64,000 nucleotides of DNA from Candidatus Bathyarchaeota archaeon (GCA_026014665.1 JAOZHX010000034.1:124001-188000), one strand, 5' to 3'; shown: positions 1-9,310, numbered from the stretch's first letter. Program-made: numbers and translations. Notes: generated by a model not told the origin, from the sequence alone.

Positions 1-964
1 CCGGACCACTGTAATTCCACACTAACTTGCCTGATTCAACGTCGAAAGCGTAGAGTTTGCCGTCCTTGTTGAGCGAGTAAACCATGCCGTAACCCACCGC
101 TGTCCCAACACAGAAATACCCGTCGCTGTCAGGGGGCGTATAGGTCCACAGTACCTCACCGTTTGTGGCGTTAAAACAGTAAAACGTGTTATCATCTGTG
201 CCACCGCGCAGAAACCGCCCCATATAATAAGAACCGCTGAAAATCATAGGACCCTTCGTTAGCGTGTCCCAAACAACATTGCCTGTTTTAGCATCAAGCG
301 CCACCTGGTGATTCTCAAAAGAACCCGGAAACACCAACCCGCCGCCATAAGTCACGCCTGAGCCAGTGCTGCCGCCACCAGCCACATAAGCCTTCCACGC
401 CAAAGTAGGCGGCACATCAGGATTAGAGAAATCCCAGGCATAAACGTAGGAGCCTACTTTAGTGTAGAACATTCGTTCTTCGGGGCTGTAAACGTTGGCG
501 ATAAAGAGGGGCCCCGTGTCGGCGGTGAAGTCGCTGCTGGTCCACAATATGTTGCCCGTGTGGGGGTCAAGACAGCTGCTTTCAACAACCAAGTGAGAAC
601 TATCGACCTTGTAGGGAACAGGCCAGGTGCCAGTCATTGGAACCTCTTTCTGCCACACGACCTCACCTTCTTGGTTCACCGCTGCTACGCCGTGGGTTGT
701 ACAAACAAAAATCAAACCGTCAAAAGCTACTAAATAAGGCTCGATACCAGTTATGTTCGTTTTCCACAGCACGTTGAATGAGGCAGGGGCAGGTCCATCA
801 GAGAAGCGGGAAAAAGAAGAATCGCCTTGGAATTGCGGCCATTCATACCTGTTCAAATTGGTGCTGGAGGATCCATTTGAAGTGCTCAGCTGCGCTCCAG
901 TGGAGTTTGCTTGCAGAGACAGCATACCAAATGCCGAGATAACGAGGAGGAAGATTAAGACCAT
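1..964 (-). CDS. PQQ-like beta-propeller surface protein (3' end outside window)
   Basis: The frame reads open from an ATG at 964 to the window edge (about 321 codons), so the gene continues beyond base 1. The start gives a hydrophobic signal segment (MVLIFLLVISAFGML) and then an extracellular beta-propeller. The blade repeats are of the AFDxxxGKLVW type, for example YAFDVESGKLVWNY near the window edge and CLDPHTGNILWTS near residue 110. Such domains are named for PQQ enzymes, but none of the cofactor residues can be assigned here. The frame stays open upstream of the ATG for about 35 codons without a standard start codon, so ATG 964 is the best choice. It is shorter in blade layout than the six large paralogues at 14.6-36.4 kb and lacks their N-terminal Ig-like domain. 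Two TTATAATCG copies at 982-990 and 1008-1016 could each supply a TATA box. Function is unknown; surface attachment or polymer binding is inference. Confidence 0.8.
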   Translation of the reverse strand, partial: MVLIFLLVISAFGMLSLQANSTGAQLSTSNGSSSTNLNRYEWPQFQGDSSFSRFSDGPAPASFNVLWKTNITGIEPYLVAFDGLIFVCTTHGVAAVNQEGEVVWQKEVPMTGTWPVPYKVDSSHLVVESSCLDPHTGNILWTSSDFTADTGPLFIANVYSPEERMFYTKVGSYVYAWDFSNPDVPPTLAWKAYVAGGGSTGSGVTYGGGLVFPGSFENHQVALDAKTGNVVWDTLTKGPMIFSGSYYMGRFLRGGTDDNTFYCFNATNGEVLWTYTPPDSDGYFCVGTAVGYGMVYSLNKDGKLYAFDVESGKLVWNYSGP

Positions 965-1045
965 TCCAACTTTAGGCTTTTTTATAATCGGCAGTTTCCT
1001 CCAAGAGTTATAATCGAGGTGATTTCTTGCCCACAGAGACAGTCT

Positions 1046-1174
1046 ATGATGTTATTCTGCTATAAACTTTACGTTAAACCGCTTCGGAGGCGAGGAGATC
1101 CTTTTGATGATGAAATTTTGAATTGGTTATATGGAGAAAAAACAGGAAGAGGGAAATTTTTCGGAATTTATTAA
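1046..1174 (+). CDS. possible 42-aa small protein
   Basis: A short ORF starting ATGATG encodes 42 residues rich in basic and aromatic residues (begins MMLFCYKLYVKPLRRRGD, ends FFGIY). It lies between the divergent beta-propeller gene and the radical SAM gene and ends 41 bases before the latter. I see no clear ribosome binding site, and I do not recognise the product. It could be a leader ORF for the radical SAM gene or chance. Confidence 0.18.
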   Translation: MMLFCYKLYVKPLRRRGDPFDDEILNWLYGEKTGRGKFFGIY

Positions 1175-1215
1175 TTCTACGCATGCTCTATTGAAATCCA
1201 GACATAACAATCGTA

Positions 1216-2676
1216 GTGCTTCCAATGCGCGTTTGTCTCATTAACCCGCCACGTATTCAACCAAAACTCTGGGGAAAACCAAGCATCCTGCAACCCCTAG
1301 ACATAGCGTACGTAGCAGCAGTCCTTGAGAAAGAACATGAAGTCCACGTCATTGATGCAGCAAACGAAGGCTGGAAAACCCTCCAAGAAGTCGACGGCAA
1401 TAAGTACCGCCAAGGCTTAAAAAATGAAGTTATCGCTAGTCGGCTCAAGAAGTGGATGCCTGACGTTGTAGGCATAACCATACCCTTCTCAGGCTGGTGG
1501 AAACCTGCGTATGAGATGGTAACGTTAGCGAAAAGTATCGATGAAAGCACGCCCATCTTCCTAAGCGGATTGCATCCATCAGCGCGACCAATCGATTGTC
1601 TATCCCACCCCAACGTAGATTACGTGGTAATTGGCGAACCAGAACGAACAATCGAAGAATTAGTTAACTTCTTGGCAGAGGATAAGTTGGGAGACCTCAA
1701 AAAAATCAAAGGCATCGGCTACATGAAAGATGGACAACCAATCATAACGGCACCAAGACCAGTCATTCAAGACTTAGATTCTCTGCCGTTTCCCGCCAGA
1801 CACCTTCTTCCGATGGATGAATACTTTGCTGCCGTAAAAGAGAACCCTCTGAGAGGTGAAATTGGCAAGCACTGGACCACCATGATTACAAGCCGAGGCT
1901 GCCCCTACAACTGCGTCTTCTGCACCGTGCACACGTTGATGAGCAGGCAATGGCGCGGCAGAAGCCCAAAAAACGTAATCGATGAAATACAGCAACTCAA
2001 AGATACCTACGGGATTGAACAGATTGATTTTAGCGATGAAAACATGACCCTGAACAAGCAGAGAATGGAAGCCATATGCGACCAAATGATAGAGAAAAAG
2101 TTTAACATTGAATGGTTCACTCCCAACGGCGTCAGAGCAGACACCCTGACCGAACCACTCATCAAGAAAATGAAGGCTTCAGGCTGCAAAAAAATTCGGT
2201 TTGCTCCCGAATCAGGCGTACAGCGTGTTGTAGACAAAGTCATAAAGAAGAACCTCGACCTCAACGCTGTAGAGCAAGCCATTGTTTGGGCGAAAAAGGC
2301 GGGAATTAAAGTCGGCTTGTTCTTTGTACTGGGACTAATAGGCGAAACCAAAGAAGACATCGAACAAACCATAGCTTACGCGTACAAGTTGAGGGCGCTT
2401 GGAGCCGAGAGTTTTCACTTCAGCATTGCTATGCCAGTCTATGGCACCGAACTCTATGAACAGGCCTCTAAAGGTGGCTATCTGCGCAGTTGCTTTAGCG
2501 ATGAGGCATTGGCGGCTTCAGAGCCCCTCATAGAAACAGAAAATTTCTCGGCTGAAGATTTGATTTACCTGTGTAAGCGAGCTAATGAAATCAACTCGGC
2601 AATAACATGGGATAAAGTTATGAATGCTGCAAGAAACCCGCGGAAAGTTATCAGATTCATACGAAGCCTAATGTAA
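1216..2676 (+). CDS. B12-binding domain radical SAM protein
   Basis: This 486-residue protein has a Rossmann-like N-terminal cobalamin-binding domain (about residues 1-150; INPPR at the start, SGLHPS near 118). A radical SAM barrel follows with the cluster motif GCPYNCVFC near residues 228-236, which ligates the [4Fe-4S] cluster that cleaves S-adenosylmethionine. FAPESGV and GLFFVLGLIGET are typical barrel strands of this family. Relatives carry out methylations, ring contractions and oxidative cyclisations on lipids, tetrapyrroles or peptides; the substrate here cannot be read. Translation may start at GTG 1216 or ATG 1225, and neither has a strong ribosome binding site. It is the most divergent of four such enzymes in the first 14.6 kb and converges on an SGNH hydrolase gene only one base away. 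Confidence 0.93.
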   Translation: MLPMRVCLINPPRIQPKLWGKPSILQPLDIAYVAAVLEKEHEVHVIDAANEGWKTLQEVDGNKYRQGLKNEVIASRLKKWMPDVVGITIPFSGWWKPAYEMVTLAKSIDESTPIFLSGLHPSARPIDCLSHPNVDYVVIGEPERTIEELVNFLAEDKLGDLKKIKGIGYMKDGQPIITAPRPVIQDLDSLPFPARHLLPMDEYFAAVKENPLRGEIGKHWTTMITSRGCPYNCVFCTVHTLMSRQWRGRSPKNVIDEIQQLKDTYGIEQIDFSDENMTLNKQRMEAICDQMIEKKFNIEWFTPNGVRADTLTEPLIKKMKASGCKKIRFAPESGVQRVVDKVIKKNLDLNAVEQAIVWAKKAGIKVGLFFVLGLIGETKEDIEQTIAYAYKLRALGAESFHFSIAMPVYGTELYEQASKGGYLRSCFSDEALAASEPLIETENFSAEDLIYLCKRANEINSAITWDKVMNAARNPRKVIRFIRSLM

Positions 2677-2677
2677 T

Positions 2678-3427
2678 CTACCACGAGTTGGTTGAAATAA
2701 TAGCCTTGTATACCTCGTCAGCGATTAATTTTGCTCCTGCACTGTTAACATGGACGCCATCCCGAAAATAGTCAGAGTGCCCAGCAAAAGCCGCATGAAC
2801 ATCCACTATTGGCACGCTGGCTTCTTTTGCAGCTTGTTCAATGCCCGGAATTATCGTTGAATCGAGATATTGAGGGTCTATTCTGCCAGGGCCTGATTGA
2901 TTACTCAAAACCGGCGGTGGCAACACAACCCATATATCCGGTTTACTTGCCAGTGCTTGAAAGGCGGCAATCAGTTTCACATAATCGCCCACGAAACTCG
3001 CGTTGTATACCTCGAGGTTTGGCTGTGCATCGTTCGTTCCGAGCATGATGACAACTATGTTTGGTTGAAACTCGAGGGCATTCTGGAACATACTTGTATT
3101 CATGTATGGCGTCTCCGTGTTCAAAAGGACCGTTGTCGAGCCTGCACCAAAATTACCCACAGCAAAATGTTTACTATCACTCAAAGTGCTGTTATCGCCA
3201 TAAGGACCTATGCTGTAGTTGCCCATAACGTAGGGTCCGCTTCTGCCAAGCAACGTCCAAAGCTCATAGGGGTATCCAGAAGACTGCGTTAGGCTATCCC
3301 CGACGCATGCGATTCGGATTGTTTTATGATTGGGTCTGTTTGAGGTTGATAAAATCAAGTATATTGCAATTCCTGAAGATAGAAGTATGATAAGTAAACT
3401 GATGGTCAAGAGTCTCTTGCTTAGCAT
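2678..3427 (-). CDS. secreted SGNH/GDSL-family hydrolase
   Basis: This is a 249-residue serine esterase-type protein with an N-terminal membrane or signal segment (about residues 6-27). The SGNH blocks are clear: GDS with the nucleophile Ser near residue 45, GTND with the oxyanion Asn near 132, and DGVH with the catalytic Asp and His near 224. Family members remove acyl groups from polysaccharides or lipids outside the cell. It is paralogous to the proteins at 3557-4204 and 48260-48937, sharing the pattern IACVGDS, VIMLGTNDA and VVxPPPV. The likely substrate is an acylated surface glycan or lipid, but that is inference. Its gene directly abuts the convergent radical SAM gene. Confidence 0.92.
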   Translation of the reverse strand: MLSKRLLTISLLIILLSSGIAIYLILSTSNRPNHKTIRIACVGDSLTQSSGYPYELWTLLGRSGPYVMGNYSIGPYGDNSTLSDSKHFAVGNFGAGSTTVLLNTETPYMNTSMFQNALEFQPNIVVIMLGTNDAQPNLEVYNASFVGDYVKLIAAFQALASKPDIWVVLPPPVLSNQSGPGRIDPQYLDSTIIPGIEQAAKEASVPIVDVHAAFAGHSDYFRDGVHVNSAGAKLIADEVYKAIISTNSW

Positions 3428-3538
3428 CTTACTTTTTTCAACCTGTTAACACTATTGGAAACCATTGTTCTATCCTAAATATTTTAGCAAAAACAAGATA
3501 GGAGCACAAAGATTTTAGCTAACGATAAAACATGGAAT

Positions 3539-3557
3539 GATAGCGGGCAACGCTATC
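3539..3557 (-). terminator. 3' hairpin after SGNH hydrolase gene
   Basis: A perfect 7-bp inverted repeat (GATAGCG, 5-base loop, CGCTATC) begins at the stop codon of the minus-strand SGNH gene. No T-run follows directly, so this is either a 3' end stabiliser or a weak terminator. Confidence 0.45.
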
Positions 3558-4204
3558 TAAGTTATGGCATTATAGATTTCAGATGCTATTTCTTGTGATG
3601 CTTCGACGTTTGGATGAACGCCGTCTGGAAAGTCTGCCGAATTATCGAGTAGAGGTGTGTGTACATCTATTGTGGGCAACCTAAGCTCACTTGCTGTTTG
3701 GTTGACTAGCGGTATTACTTCGTTATCGAGAACTGATGCCGGAAGCCCCAACGTATTGTTAAAAACAGGGGGCGGAACAACAATGTAGATTTTAGGGTTG
3801 GAAGGAAGTGCTTGGAACGCTGCGATTAACGCTTTATAATCGTTTACAAAATTAGCGCGTTGCTCTGGGCTAAGGTAGGCATCGTTAGTTCCTAACATGA
3901 TAATTATGATATCAGGATTAAAGCGCTGGGCGTCTTTGAATGCTTGTTGGGACATATACGGTTTATTGAATTGAAGAGAGATTGTAGTTCGGCCCACTCC
4001 GAAATCTTTTACAGTATAGTTGGCACCAAGAAATTCCGATAAGGCCTCGGGGTACTCTGTATCTCGAGTAATGCTATCGCCCACGCAGGCAACACGGACC
4101 TCGCTCGCAGATGCGCTTTGAGTCCCAAAAAAGAGAACTGCTAAACTAGCGATTAACAATATTGTGCCTAATGCAGCGGCAAACCACTTTAATGAGGGAA
4201 TCAT
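3557..4204 (-). CDS. secreted SGNH/GDSL-family hydrolase
   Basis: The preferred start is ATG 4204, which gives 215 residues beginning MIPSLKWF, a hydrophobic signal segment (about 7-27) and a mature domain from about residue 34. The frame continues upstream to 4333, but those 43 codons would place a second hydrophobic stretch before the signal peptide and are probably untranslated. SGNH motifs are complete: GDSIT (Ser near 44), GTNDA, and DGVHPN. It is closely related to the next gene downstream (2678-3427), so the pair looks like a tandem duplication. It is probably a surface esterase or deacylase; the substrate is unknown. Confidence 0.9.
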   Translation of the reverse strand: MIPSLKWFAAALGTILLIASLAVLFFGTQSASASEVRVACVGDSITRDTEYPEALSEFLGANYTVKDFGVGRTTISLQFNKPYMSQQAFKDAQRFNPDIIIIMLGTNDAYLSPEQRANFVNDYKALIAAFQALPSNPKIYIVVPPPVFNNTLGLPASVLDNEVIPLVNQTASELRLPTIDVHTPLLDNSADFPDGVHPNVEASQEIASEIYNAIT

Positions 4205-4364
4205 TTTCTCATACCAGTACTGCAAAATTCTTATAAATTTTTTGCTGCTTATTCTGAAAATAAGCAACAAACCGCCTAAACGATAAAGATTGGTCAAACC
4301 CAGATTCAACGTTGAAAGAATCAGAATTACCAATAATTTATAAAGTTAAAAAAGGTTTCCTATT

Positions 4365-6437
4365 ATGGTTGATATGAAAACGCTGTGGCGAATTGCCCTC
4401 ATATCAGTTCTTATTCTAATGATTTCAACACCGCTCTTTATTGCCGACGCCGCAGTTCAACCGGCAAGTAGCGAAAAGGTATATTTCGGCATAACCTTTG
4501 GCGGAACGACTGTGGAGCAAGCAAAAGAACTTATTGATAAAGTAAAGTCTTACACCAACCTTTTTGTCATCGCTTCATGGACCATAGATGGCGGACCGAA
4601 CTCATCTGCCCTAACTGAAGTTTGTGATTATGCAGTTGCTGCTAACATGTACTTTATTGTTTATTTCAACTTCATCTATCAGAATTACACTTCTAGTATT
4701 GGTGGCCGCTATAATGCCACCACATGGGATGATTATGGCATGGAGCCTTGGCATCGCCCATGGTTAAACTCGGCGAAAGAGCGGTATGGAGACAAGTTCT
4801 TGGGAGCCTACTTATACGACGAGCCTGGAGGAAAACAGATCGATTGTGGTTATTGGAACAGGTATAACATGACCTTTTCAGGCGCCCCTATTACGTATTT
4901 CCGAAATGTCACTACCTATGATGGCGCCACCAGGGCGTATGTTTCAAGTATTGCTCGGAGTGGAAGCATGCAAGTCTTGACAAATACGAGTTACCGGTAT
5001 AATATAACCAACACCGTTCCTGTTTTCACGTCTGATTACGCCCTCTACTGGTTCGACTATAAGGTTGGGTACAGCGCTATCTTTGTTGAAGTAGGCAATA
5101 AATTGGATACCAAAGGAAAAATGACTCAGATCGCCCTTTGCCGAGGCGCGGCAACAGCGTATAAAAAAGATTGGGGTGCCATCATCACACTCATCGATGA
5201 CAACCCACCTACAGCTGAAAGCGGACCTACAATGCTTAAGGATATGACGATGGCTTATGAAGCAGGTGCAAAATACGTCATAGTGTTTAATTACGAAGCT
5301 GACGGTCAGAGCACCTTAAGTGATGAGCATTTTAACGCTATGAAAGAGTTCTGGAACAATATCCACTCATCGGCATCAAGCCATGGAAAATTCTGGGGGC
5401 AAGTTGCTTTGGTGTTGCCAGCGGATTATGGCTGGGGATTTAGAAATGAGAAAGACAGGATTTGGGGATTTTGGGACGCAGACAACAAATCCTCGCAAAT
5501 TTGGGAAAACACCAACAAACTAGTCGAAAAATATGGTCTAAACCTCGACATAGTCTATGAAGATTCTCAAGTCAGCATTGAAGGGCTGTATCGACAAACG
5601 TATCCCTGGAATAGCACCCTCAACTTATCAGGGCCGTGGCTTTCAACTCAAGCGTATGTTTTGGGCCCAGTCGTTGGCTCAGTCGGTGCCGCAGCTTGCT
5701 TCTCCACCTACTGGATTACTAAACGCAAAAAACCAAAGAAAACAAAAATGCAGGTAGAGCAAACCCAGCAAACATCTCTTCCAACCGAGACGATGGTTCT
5801 GCCTCAACCAACCATCGGGCACCCAGATTCCAAAACGCAGGAAACGCCAGCAATAAAGCTTGATTTTATCTTTAATTCATTCGCCGATATTGCTGACCCT
5901 CTCTTTGATTTACTTATGAACCTTAATGGGTCCGCGGATTGGAAAGCCGCCGAAATTAGTTTAGAGCGTTGTAAACTTGCTAAAGTTCTTGGAGCTGAAT
6001 CATTGACACACAACCTTAGTTTCCAAGCTCTCGCTACTTACATTAAAAAGCAGCAATTTATCAGTACCAAGCAAGAATGTGAATCGCTCATCAAAACATT
6101 GTACCAAAATGCTTTGGCGCTGGGTTCGCAAGGTCCTCCTGAAGAGGCTCAAAAGTTTGAGGCACTAAATGCTGCGGTTCGGTTCTATTTCTTGCTCAAC
6201 GATGTTTTGCTGCGTCAGGCGCTAAAAGATAAAGAGGTTGAAAGAGGGAGGTTGGAACTCGCCAGCGGACTTGACTGCTTCTCTGAGGAAAGAACAACTA
6301 ACTTGTTTGCTGAATTTACCAGCACACTAAGGAACAAAACGATTGATTTTCTTCTGGTGGGAGATAGTCGAGCACTGCTAAGAAAACAATTCTGCAGGCT
6401 TCTTAGGTATCAGCAATCTATTCGGAAGGGGCATTAA
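4365..6437 (+). CDS. membrane-anchored glycosidase-like protein with cytoplasmic helical domain
   Basis: This 690-residue protein has a signal peptide (about 5-30) and an extracellular domain to about residue 415 that looks like a TIM barrel. It has aromatic and acidic pairs such as YLYDEPGG, ALYWFDYK and VFNYEADG. One membrane segment follows near 428-447, then a basic stop-transfer KRKKPKKTK, a Pro/Thr-rich linker, and a helical domain of about 200 residues that would lie inside the cell. I do not recognise a named family. The extracellular half is paralogous to the protein at 29342-30529, which lacks the anchor and the inner domain (compare TSDFGLYWFDYE). The alternating Asp/Glu-aromatic motifs suggest a glycoside hydrolase-like fold, but no catalytic pair can be assigned. 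The start is ATG 4365 or ATG 4374, about ten bases after AAAAGGTTT. Confidence 0.85.
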   Translation: MVDMKTLWRIALISVLILMISTPLFIADAAVQPASSEKVYFGITFGGTTVEQAKELIDKVKSYTNLFVIASWTIDGGPNSSALTEVCDYAVAANMYFIVYFNFIYQNYTSSIGGRYNATTWDDYGMEPWHRPWLNSAKERYGDKFLGAYLYDEPGGKQIDCGYWNRYNMTFSGAPITYFRNVTTYDGATRAYVSSIARSGSMQVLTNTSYRYNITNTVPVFTSDYALYWFDYKVGYSAIFVEVGNKLDTKGKMTQIALCRGAATAYKKDWGAIITLIDDNPPTAESGPTMLKDMTMAYEAGAKYVIVFNYEADGQSTLSDEHFNAMKEFWNNIHSSASSHGKFWGQVALVLPADYGWGFRNEKDRIWGFWDADNKSSQIWENTNKLVEKYGLNLDIVYEDSQVSIEGLYRQTYPWNSTLNLSGPWLSTQAYVLGPVVGSVGAAACFSTYWITKRKKPKKTKMQVEQTQQTSLPTETMVLPQPTIGHPDSKTQETPAIKLDFIFNSFADIADPLFDLLMNLNGSADWKAAEISLERCKLAKVLGAESLTHNLSFQALATYIKKQQFISTKQECESLIKTLYQNALALGSQGPPEEAQKFEALNAAVRFYFLLNDVLLRQALKDKEVERGRLELASGLDCFSEERTTNLFAEFTSTLRNKTIDFLLVGDSRALLRKQFCRLLRYQQSIRKGH

Positions 6438-6439
6438 AT

Positions 6440-7912
6440 CTATTCTATTGCTTTTTTGCTGCGGGACCGAAGTTTTGCCAGATTTGTGAATGCCCAACGC
6501 AGAGACCGCGTTCGCCATATGCGGTCGTTTAAAGCAGTACGGCCCATGTTTTTGCTATAGAATGTTCCACGCCAGTACTGACGCGCGATATAGCGCCAAG
6601 AGTAGAAGTGGTCGTAGAATTCACGCCGACTCTTAACTAAGTCCACATCGCCCAACAAGGGGTTCTCAAACACAGGAATCTGCAAATCGTATTGGCTCCA
6701 ATCGTTTGACACCTTCCAACCTAACTCTTTAAGATAAGCGCTAAGATGTGTGCCCGGATACGGCGTAGCCAAACATAAGTAAACATAATCGGGCTCCGCA
6801 CGCCGGATAAAGTCATAGGTCTGCTGCAATGACTCTTCCGTTTCTCCCGGATACCCAATGATAACTGACATAGCAACGGAGAGACCGGCTTTTTTGGCCA
6901 TTTTTACGGCTTTCTCATTTAATTCAACAGTTGTCCGCTTGTTAACTGAGTCGAGGATTTTTTGGCATCCCGATTCGGCGCCGAAACTGATGAGCTGACA
7001 GTCGGCCGCTTTCATCTTTTGAAGGACCTCAGGGGTTATGCGGTCAACTCTTGTCTGGCAGTCCCAGGGAACGTTGATTTTTCTTTTCCGCATTTCATCG
7101 CAGATTTGCATGGCACGGTTTATGTCGTAGGTGAAGGCGTCATCGTAGAAGCTGAAGGCTCCTGCACCTGCATTGTGGTTGCTTTTTAACCATTCAAGCT
7201 CATCGACAACTTTTATGGGGTCTCGCGCTCGGAACCCTTTGCCAGCCATCCTCGAAGAAACGCAATATGAACATTGATAGGGGCAGCCACGGCTGGTTAA
7301 TATGGGCAAAATTGTTCTGCCGAAAAATCGGTATTGCCTAAGCGCAAAGTATTGATAAGCTGGATAGGGCAAATCATCTAGATTCTGAATAAAAGGTCTG
7401 TCTGGGGTTCGAATAACTTCCCCATTCTTACGGAAAGAAATACCCAAAATACCCGATAAGTCACGACCTTGGAGCGATTTTGAGAGCAGTTCCACCGAGG
7501 TGAGTTCTCCTTCGCCTCGAACCACGATATCTATGGCTGGTTCTTCAGCTAAAACTTCCCGGTCGAGGAATGACGCATGCGGACCACCTATAACTACTGT
7601 AGAGTCAGGAGCGTTTTCTTTGGCTACTTTAGCGGTTAGGTAAGCTGACTTGATGGTGGGAGTCACCGATGTTATGCCTACAACGTCAGGCTGGTAACTT
7701 GCGAATTCTTTGCCTAAACCTTCATGGCTTAATCCAAGGGCTAAGCAATCGAACACTTTGAGTTCATGCCCACTTTTCTCGATGACTGACGCCAAATAAG
7801 CTAATCCGATGGGCAGGTTGGGACACCATAGCTTCCGTATATCAAACGAGGGCGGTATAACTAGGGCTACTTTGAGTTTTTTGCTTGCTTTTATGATGTT
7901 AACGTCAGACAA
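6440..7912 (-). CDS. B12-binding domain radical SAM protein
   Basis: This protein is 490 residues long. An N-terminal cobalamin-binding Rossmann domain (VALVIPPSFD, then FDCLALGLSH and GGPHASF) precedes the radical SAM domain, with cluster motif GCPYQCSYC near residues 210-218. The C-terminal part contains RYIARQYWRGTFYSKNMG, closely matching the protein at 13142-14578, so these two form one subfamily. It is followed at once by the convergent gene ending at 6437 and preceded by another B12 radical SAM gene (7919-9274) with a 6-base gap, so the two are almost certainly co-transcribed. The substrate is unknown. The family needs corrinoid, which links it to the ABC importer at 9488-12884 by inference. 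Confidence 0.93.
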   Translation of the reverse strand: MSDVNIIKASKKLKVALVIPPSFDIRKLWCPNLPIGLAYLASVIEKSGHELKVFDCLALGLSHEGLGKEFASYQPDVVGITSVTPTIKSAYLTAKVAKENAPDSTVVIGGPHASFLDREVLAEEPAIDIVVRGEGELTSVELLSKSLQGRDLSGILGISFRKNGEVIRTPDRPFIQNLDDLPYPAYQYFALRQYRFFGRTILPILTSRGCPYQCSYCVSSRMAGKGFRARDPIKVVDELEWLKSNHNAGAGAFSFYDDAFTYDINRAMQICDEMRKRKINVPWDCQTRVDRITPEVLQKMKAADCQLISFGAESGCQKILDSVNKRTTVELNEKAVKMAKKAGLSVAMSVIIGYPGETEESLQQTYDFIRRAEPDYVYLCLATPYPGTHLSAYLKELGWKVSNDWSQYDLQIPVFENPLLGDVDLVKSRREFYDHFYSWRYIARQYWRGTFYSKNMGRTALNDRIWRTRSLRWAFTNLAKLRSRSKKAIE

Positions 7913-7918
7913 CGCTTT

Positions 7919-9274
7919 TCACCGCATCCTCAACACGCTCTTAGCGAAAGCAACCACCCCATCACGCCTAATTCGGCGAAGTAGCGTTTTTGGTGCAGTG
8001 TTGAAGCCTCTTTGGTAGCGTTGCTGAAGAGCAACCACCGTTTTGTAGTCAAATTCGTCTGTTTTAACAAAAGCCAAAAAATCGTCCATGCGGTCGTAGA
8101 GATGCTTCTCCAGCACTTCCTTGTAGAGGCGGCTGGTAGGACAAGCAATAAACACGTAGAAGGTACACCAGTCGGGACCCAATTTCTTGGCGAATTTGTA
8201 GGTGGCTTCCATATCAGCGAGCGTTTCCCCGGGAATGCCCAGCATGAAAGAGGCTGCGATGTTTATGCCTGCTTTTCGGCACATTTTGAACGCAGCCTCA
8301 ATCTTTTCTAGCGTCGTGTGCGTGTTTAGTTTCTCAAGGATACGGGGCACTCCTGATTGAATGCCGAAGAATATGGTGCGGCAGCCTGCTTCCCGCATTT
8401 CCCTAAGTAAATCTTCAGAGAGCAAGTCAACGCGAGTGTCGCAAGCCCATTCCAAGTTTAGTTTTGCAGCTTTTATTGCGCGACATAGCTCAACCGTGCG
8501 TTGCTTGTTAATGGTAAAGTTGTCATCAATGAAGTAGATTCCTTTGGAGCCAAATTTTTCCTGCATGTATCTGAGTTCGCCGATAACCCGTTCTGGACTG
8601 AATGCTCGGCATTTCATACCCCACAGGTCTTTGGTTTCGCAGTAGCTACAATCGTAGGGGCAGCCGCGCATGATATGCATGACATCGACAGGTTTAGCTT
8701 TCAAGTAGCCGATTTGTCGGTCATAGAAATTCATATCTAACAGGTGCCGTGCCGGATAAGGAATTGAATCCACATCTTCAATCAGTTCAGGAGGGGTTTT
8801 TGAGATTTTTCCGTCAAGCCTACAGGCGACTCCCGGGATTTTCGCGATGGCTTCTTGGTTGGCGCCCTTTGTGATTTGAGTTGCAAGTTCCACCATCGTG
8901 CGTTCGCCTTCGCCCATAATTGCATAATCAATCTCTGGGTTCTCCAGCGCTGATTCAGGCAAATAAGATGCATGCCAACCGCCCACCACCACTTTGCAGG
9001 ATGGGTCAACTTCTTTTATGGCTTTAGCCATTTCTACGGCTCGGCGGTAAGTAACGGAGCCGCAGGTGATGCCGACGATTTGGGGTTTGCGTTTTTCTAC
9101 TTCTTGCTTGACAAAAGCGATATCCGTTTGCAGCTGGTAGTTATCAAGCATTTGCACTTCGAAGCCGGCTTTCTCGAGGGCTCCAGCAACATAGGACAAT
9201 CCAAGCGGGGGAAGTCTTGCCGGTATGCCCCATGGCGATTCTTTAGGTGGAATGGTAGTCATTAACAGAATCAT
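7919..9274 (-). CDS. B12-binding domain radical SAM protein
   Basis: This protein is 451 residues long. The cobalamin-binding domain occupies about residues 1-150 (LLMTTIPP, MLDNYQL, VVGGWHASYLP). The radical SAM barrel carries RGCPYDCSYC near residues 202-211, followed by FIDDNFT and FFGIQSGV. The C-terminal tail is shorter than in the other members and lacks their YxxRxxxRGTxYSK segment, so it belongs to a different branch. It is the first gene of a two-gene unit with 6440-7912. A 14-base palindrome (9297-9310) lies 23 bases before the start codon and overlaps the expected transcription start, so the unit may be controlled by a DNA-binding regulator. Confidence 0.93.
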   Translation of the reverse strand: MILLMTTIPPKESPWGIPARLPPLGLSYVAGALEKAGFEVQMLDNYQLQTDIAFVKQEVEKRKPQIVGITCGSVTYRRAVEMAKAIKEVDPSCKVVVGGWHASYLPESALENPEIDYAIMGEGERTMVELATQITKGANQEAIAKIPGVACRLDGKISKTPPELIEDVDSIPYPARHLLDMNFYDRQIGYLKAKPVDVMHIMRGCPYDCSYCETKDLWGMKCRAFSPERVIGELRYMQEKFGSKGIYFIDDNFTINKQRTVELCRAIKAAKLNLEWACDTRVDLLSEDLLREMREAGCRTIFFGIQSGVPRILEKLNTHTTLEKIEAAFKMCRKAGINIAASFMLGIPGETLADMEATYKFAKKLGPDWCTFYVFIACPTSRLYKEVLEKHLYDRMDDFLAFVKTDEFDYKTVVALQQRYQRGFNTAPKTLLRRIRRDGVVAFAKSVLRMR

Positions 9275-9296
9275 CGCAATTTCTGCCCCTCAGTCA

Positions 9297-9310
9297 TGTA
9301 ACTTGTTACA
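9297..9310. promoter_or_regulatory. palindrome TGTAAC-TT-GTTACA before radical SAM unit
   Basis: There is a perfect 6+6 inverted repeat with a 2-base centre, 23 bases upstream of ATG 9274. A TATA-like stretch at about 9325-9336 places the expected start of transcription inside the palindrome, a typical position for a repressor site. The rest of the 9275-9487 gap shows nothing recognisable. Confidence 0.4.
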
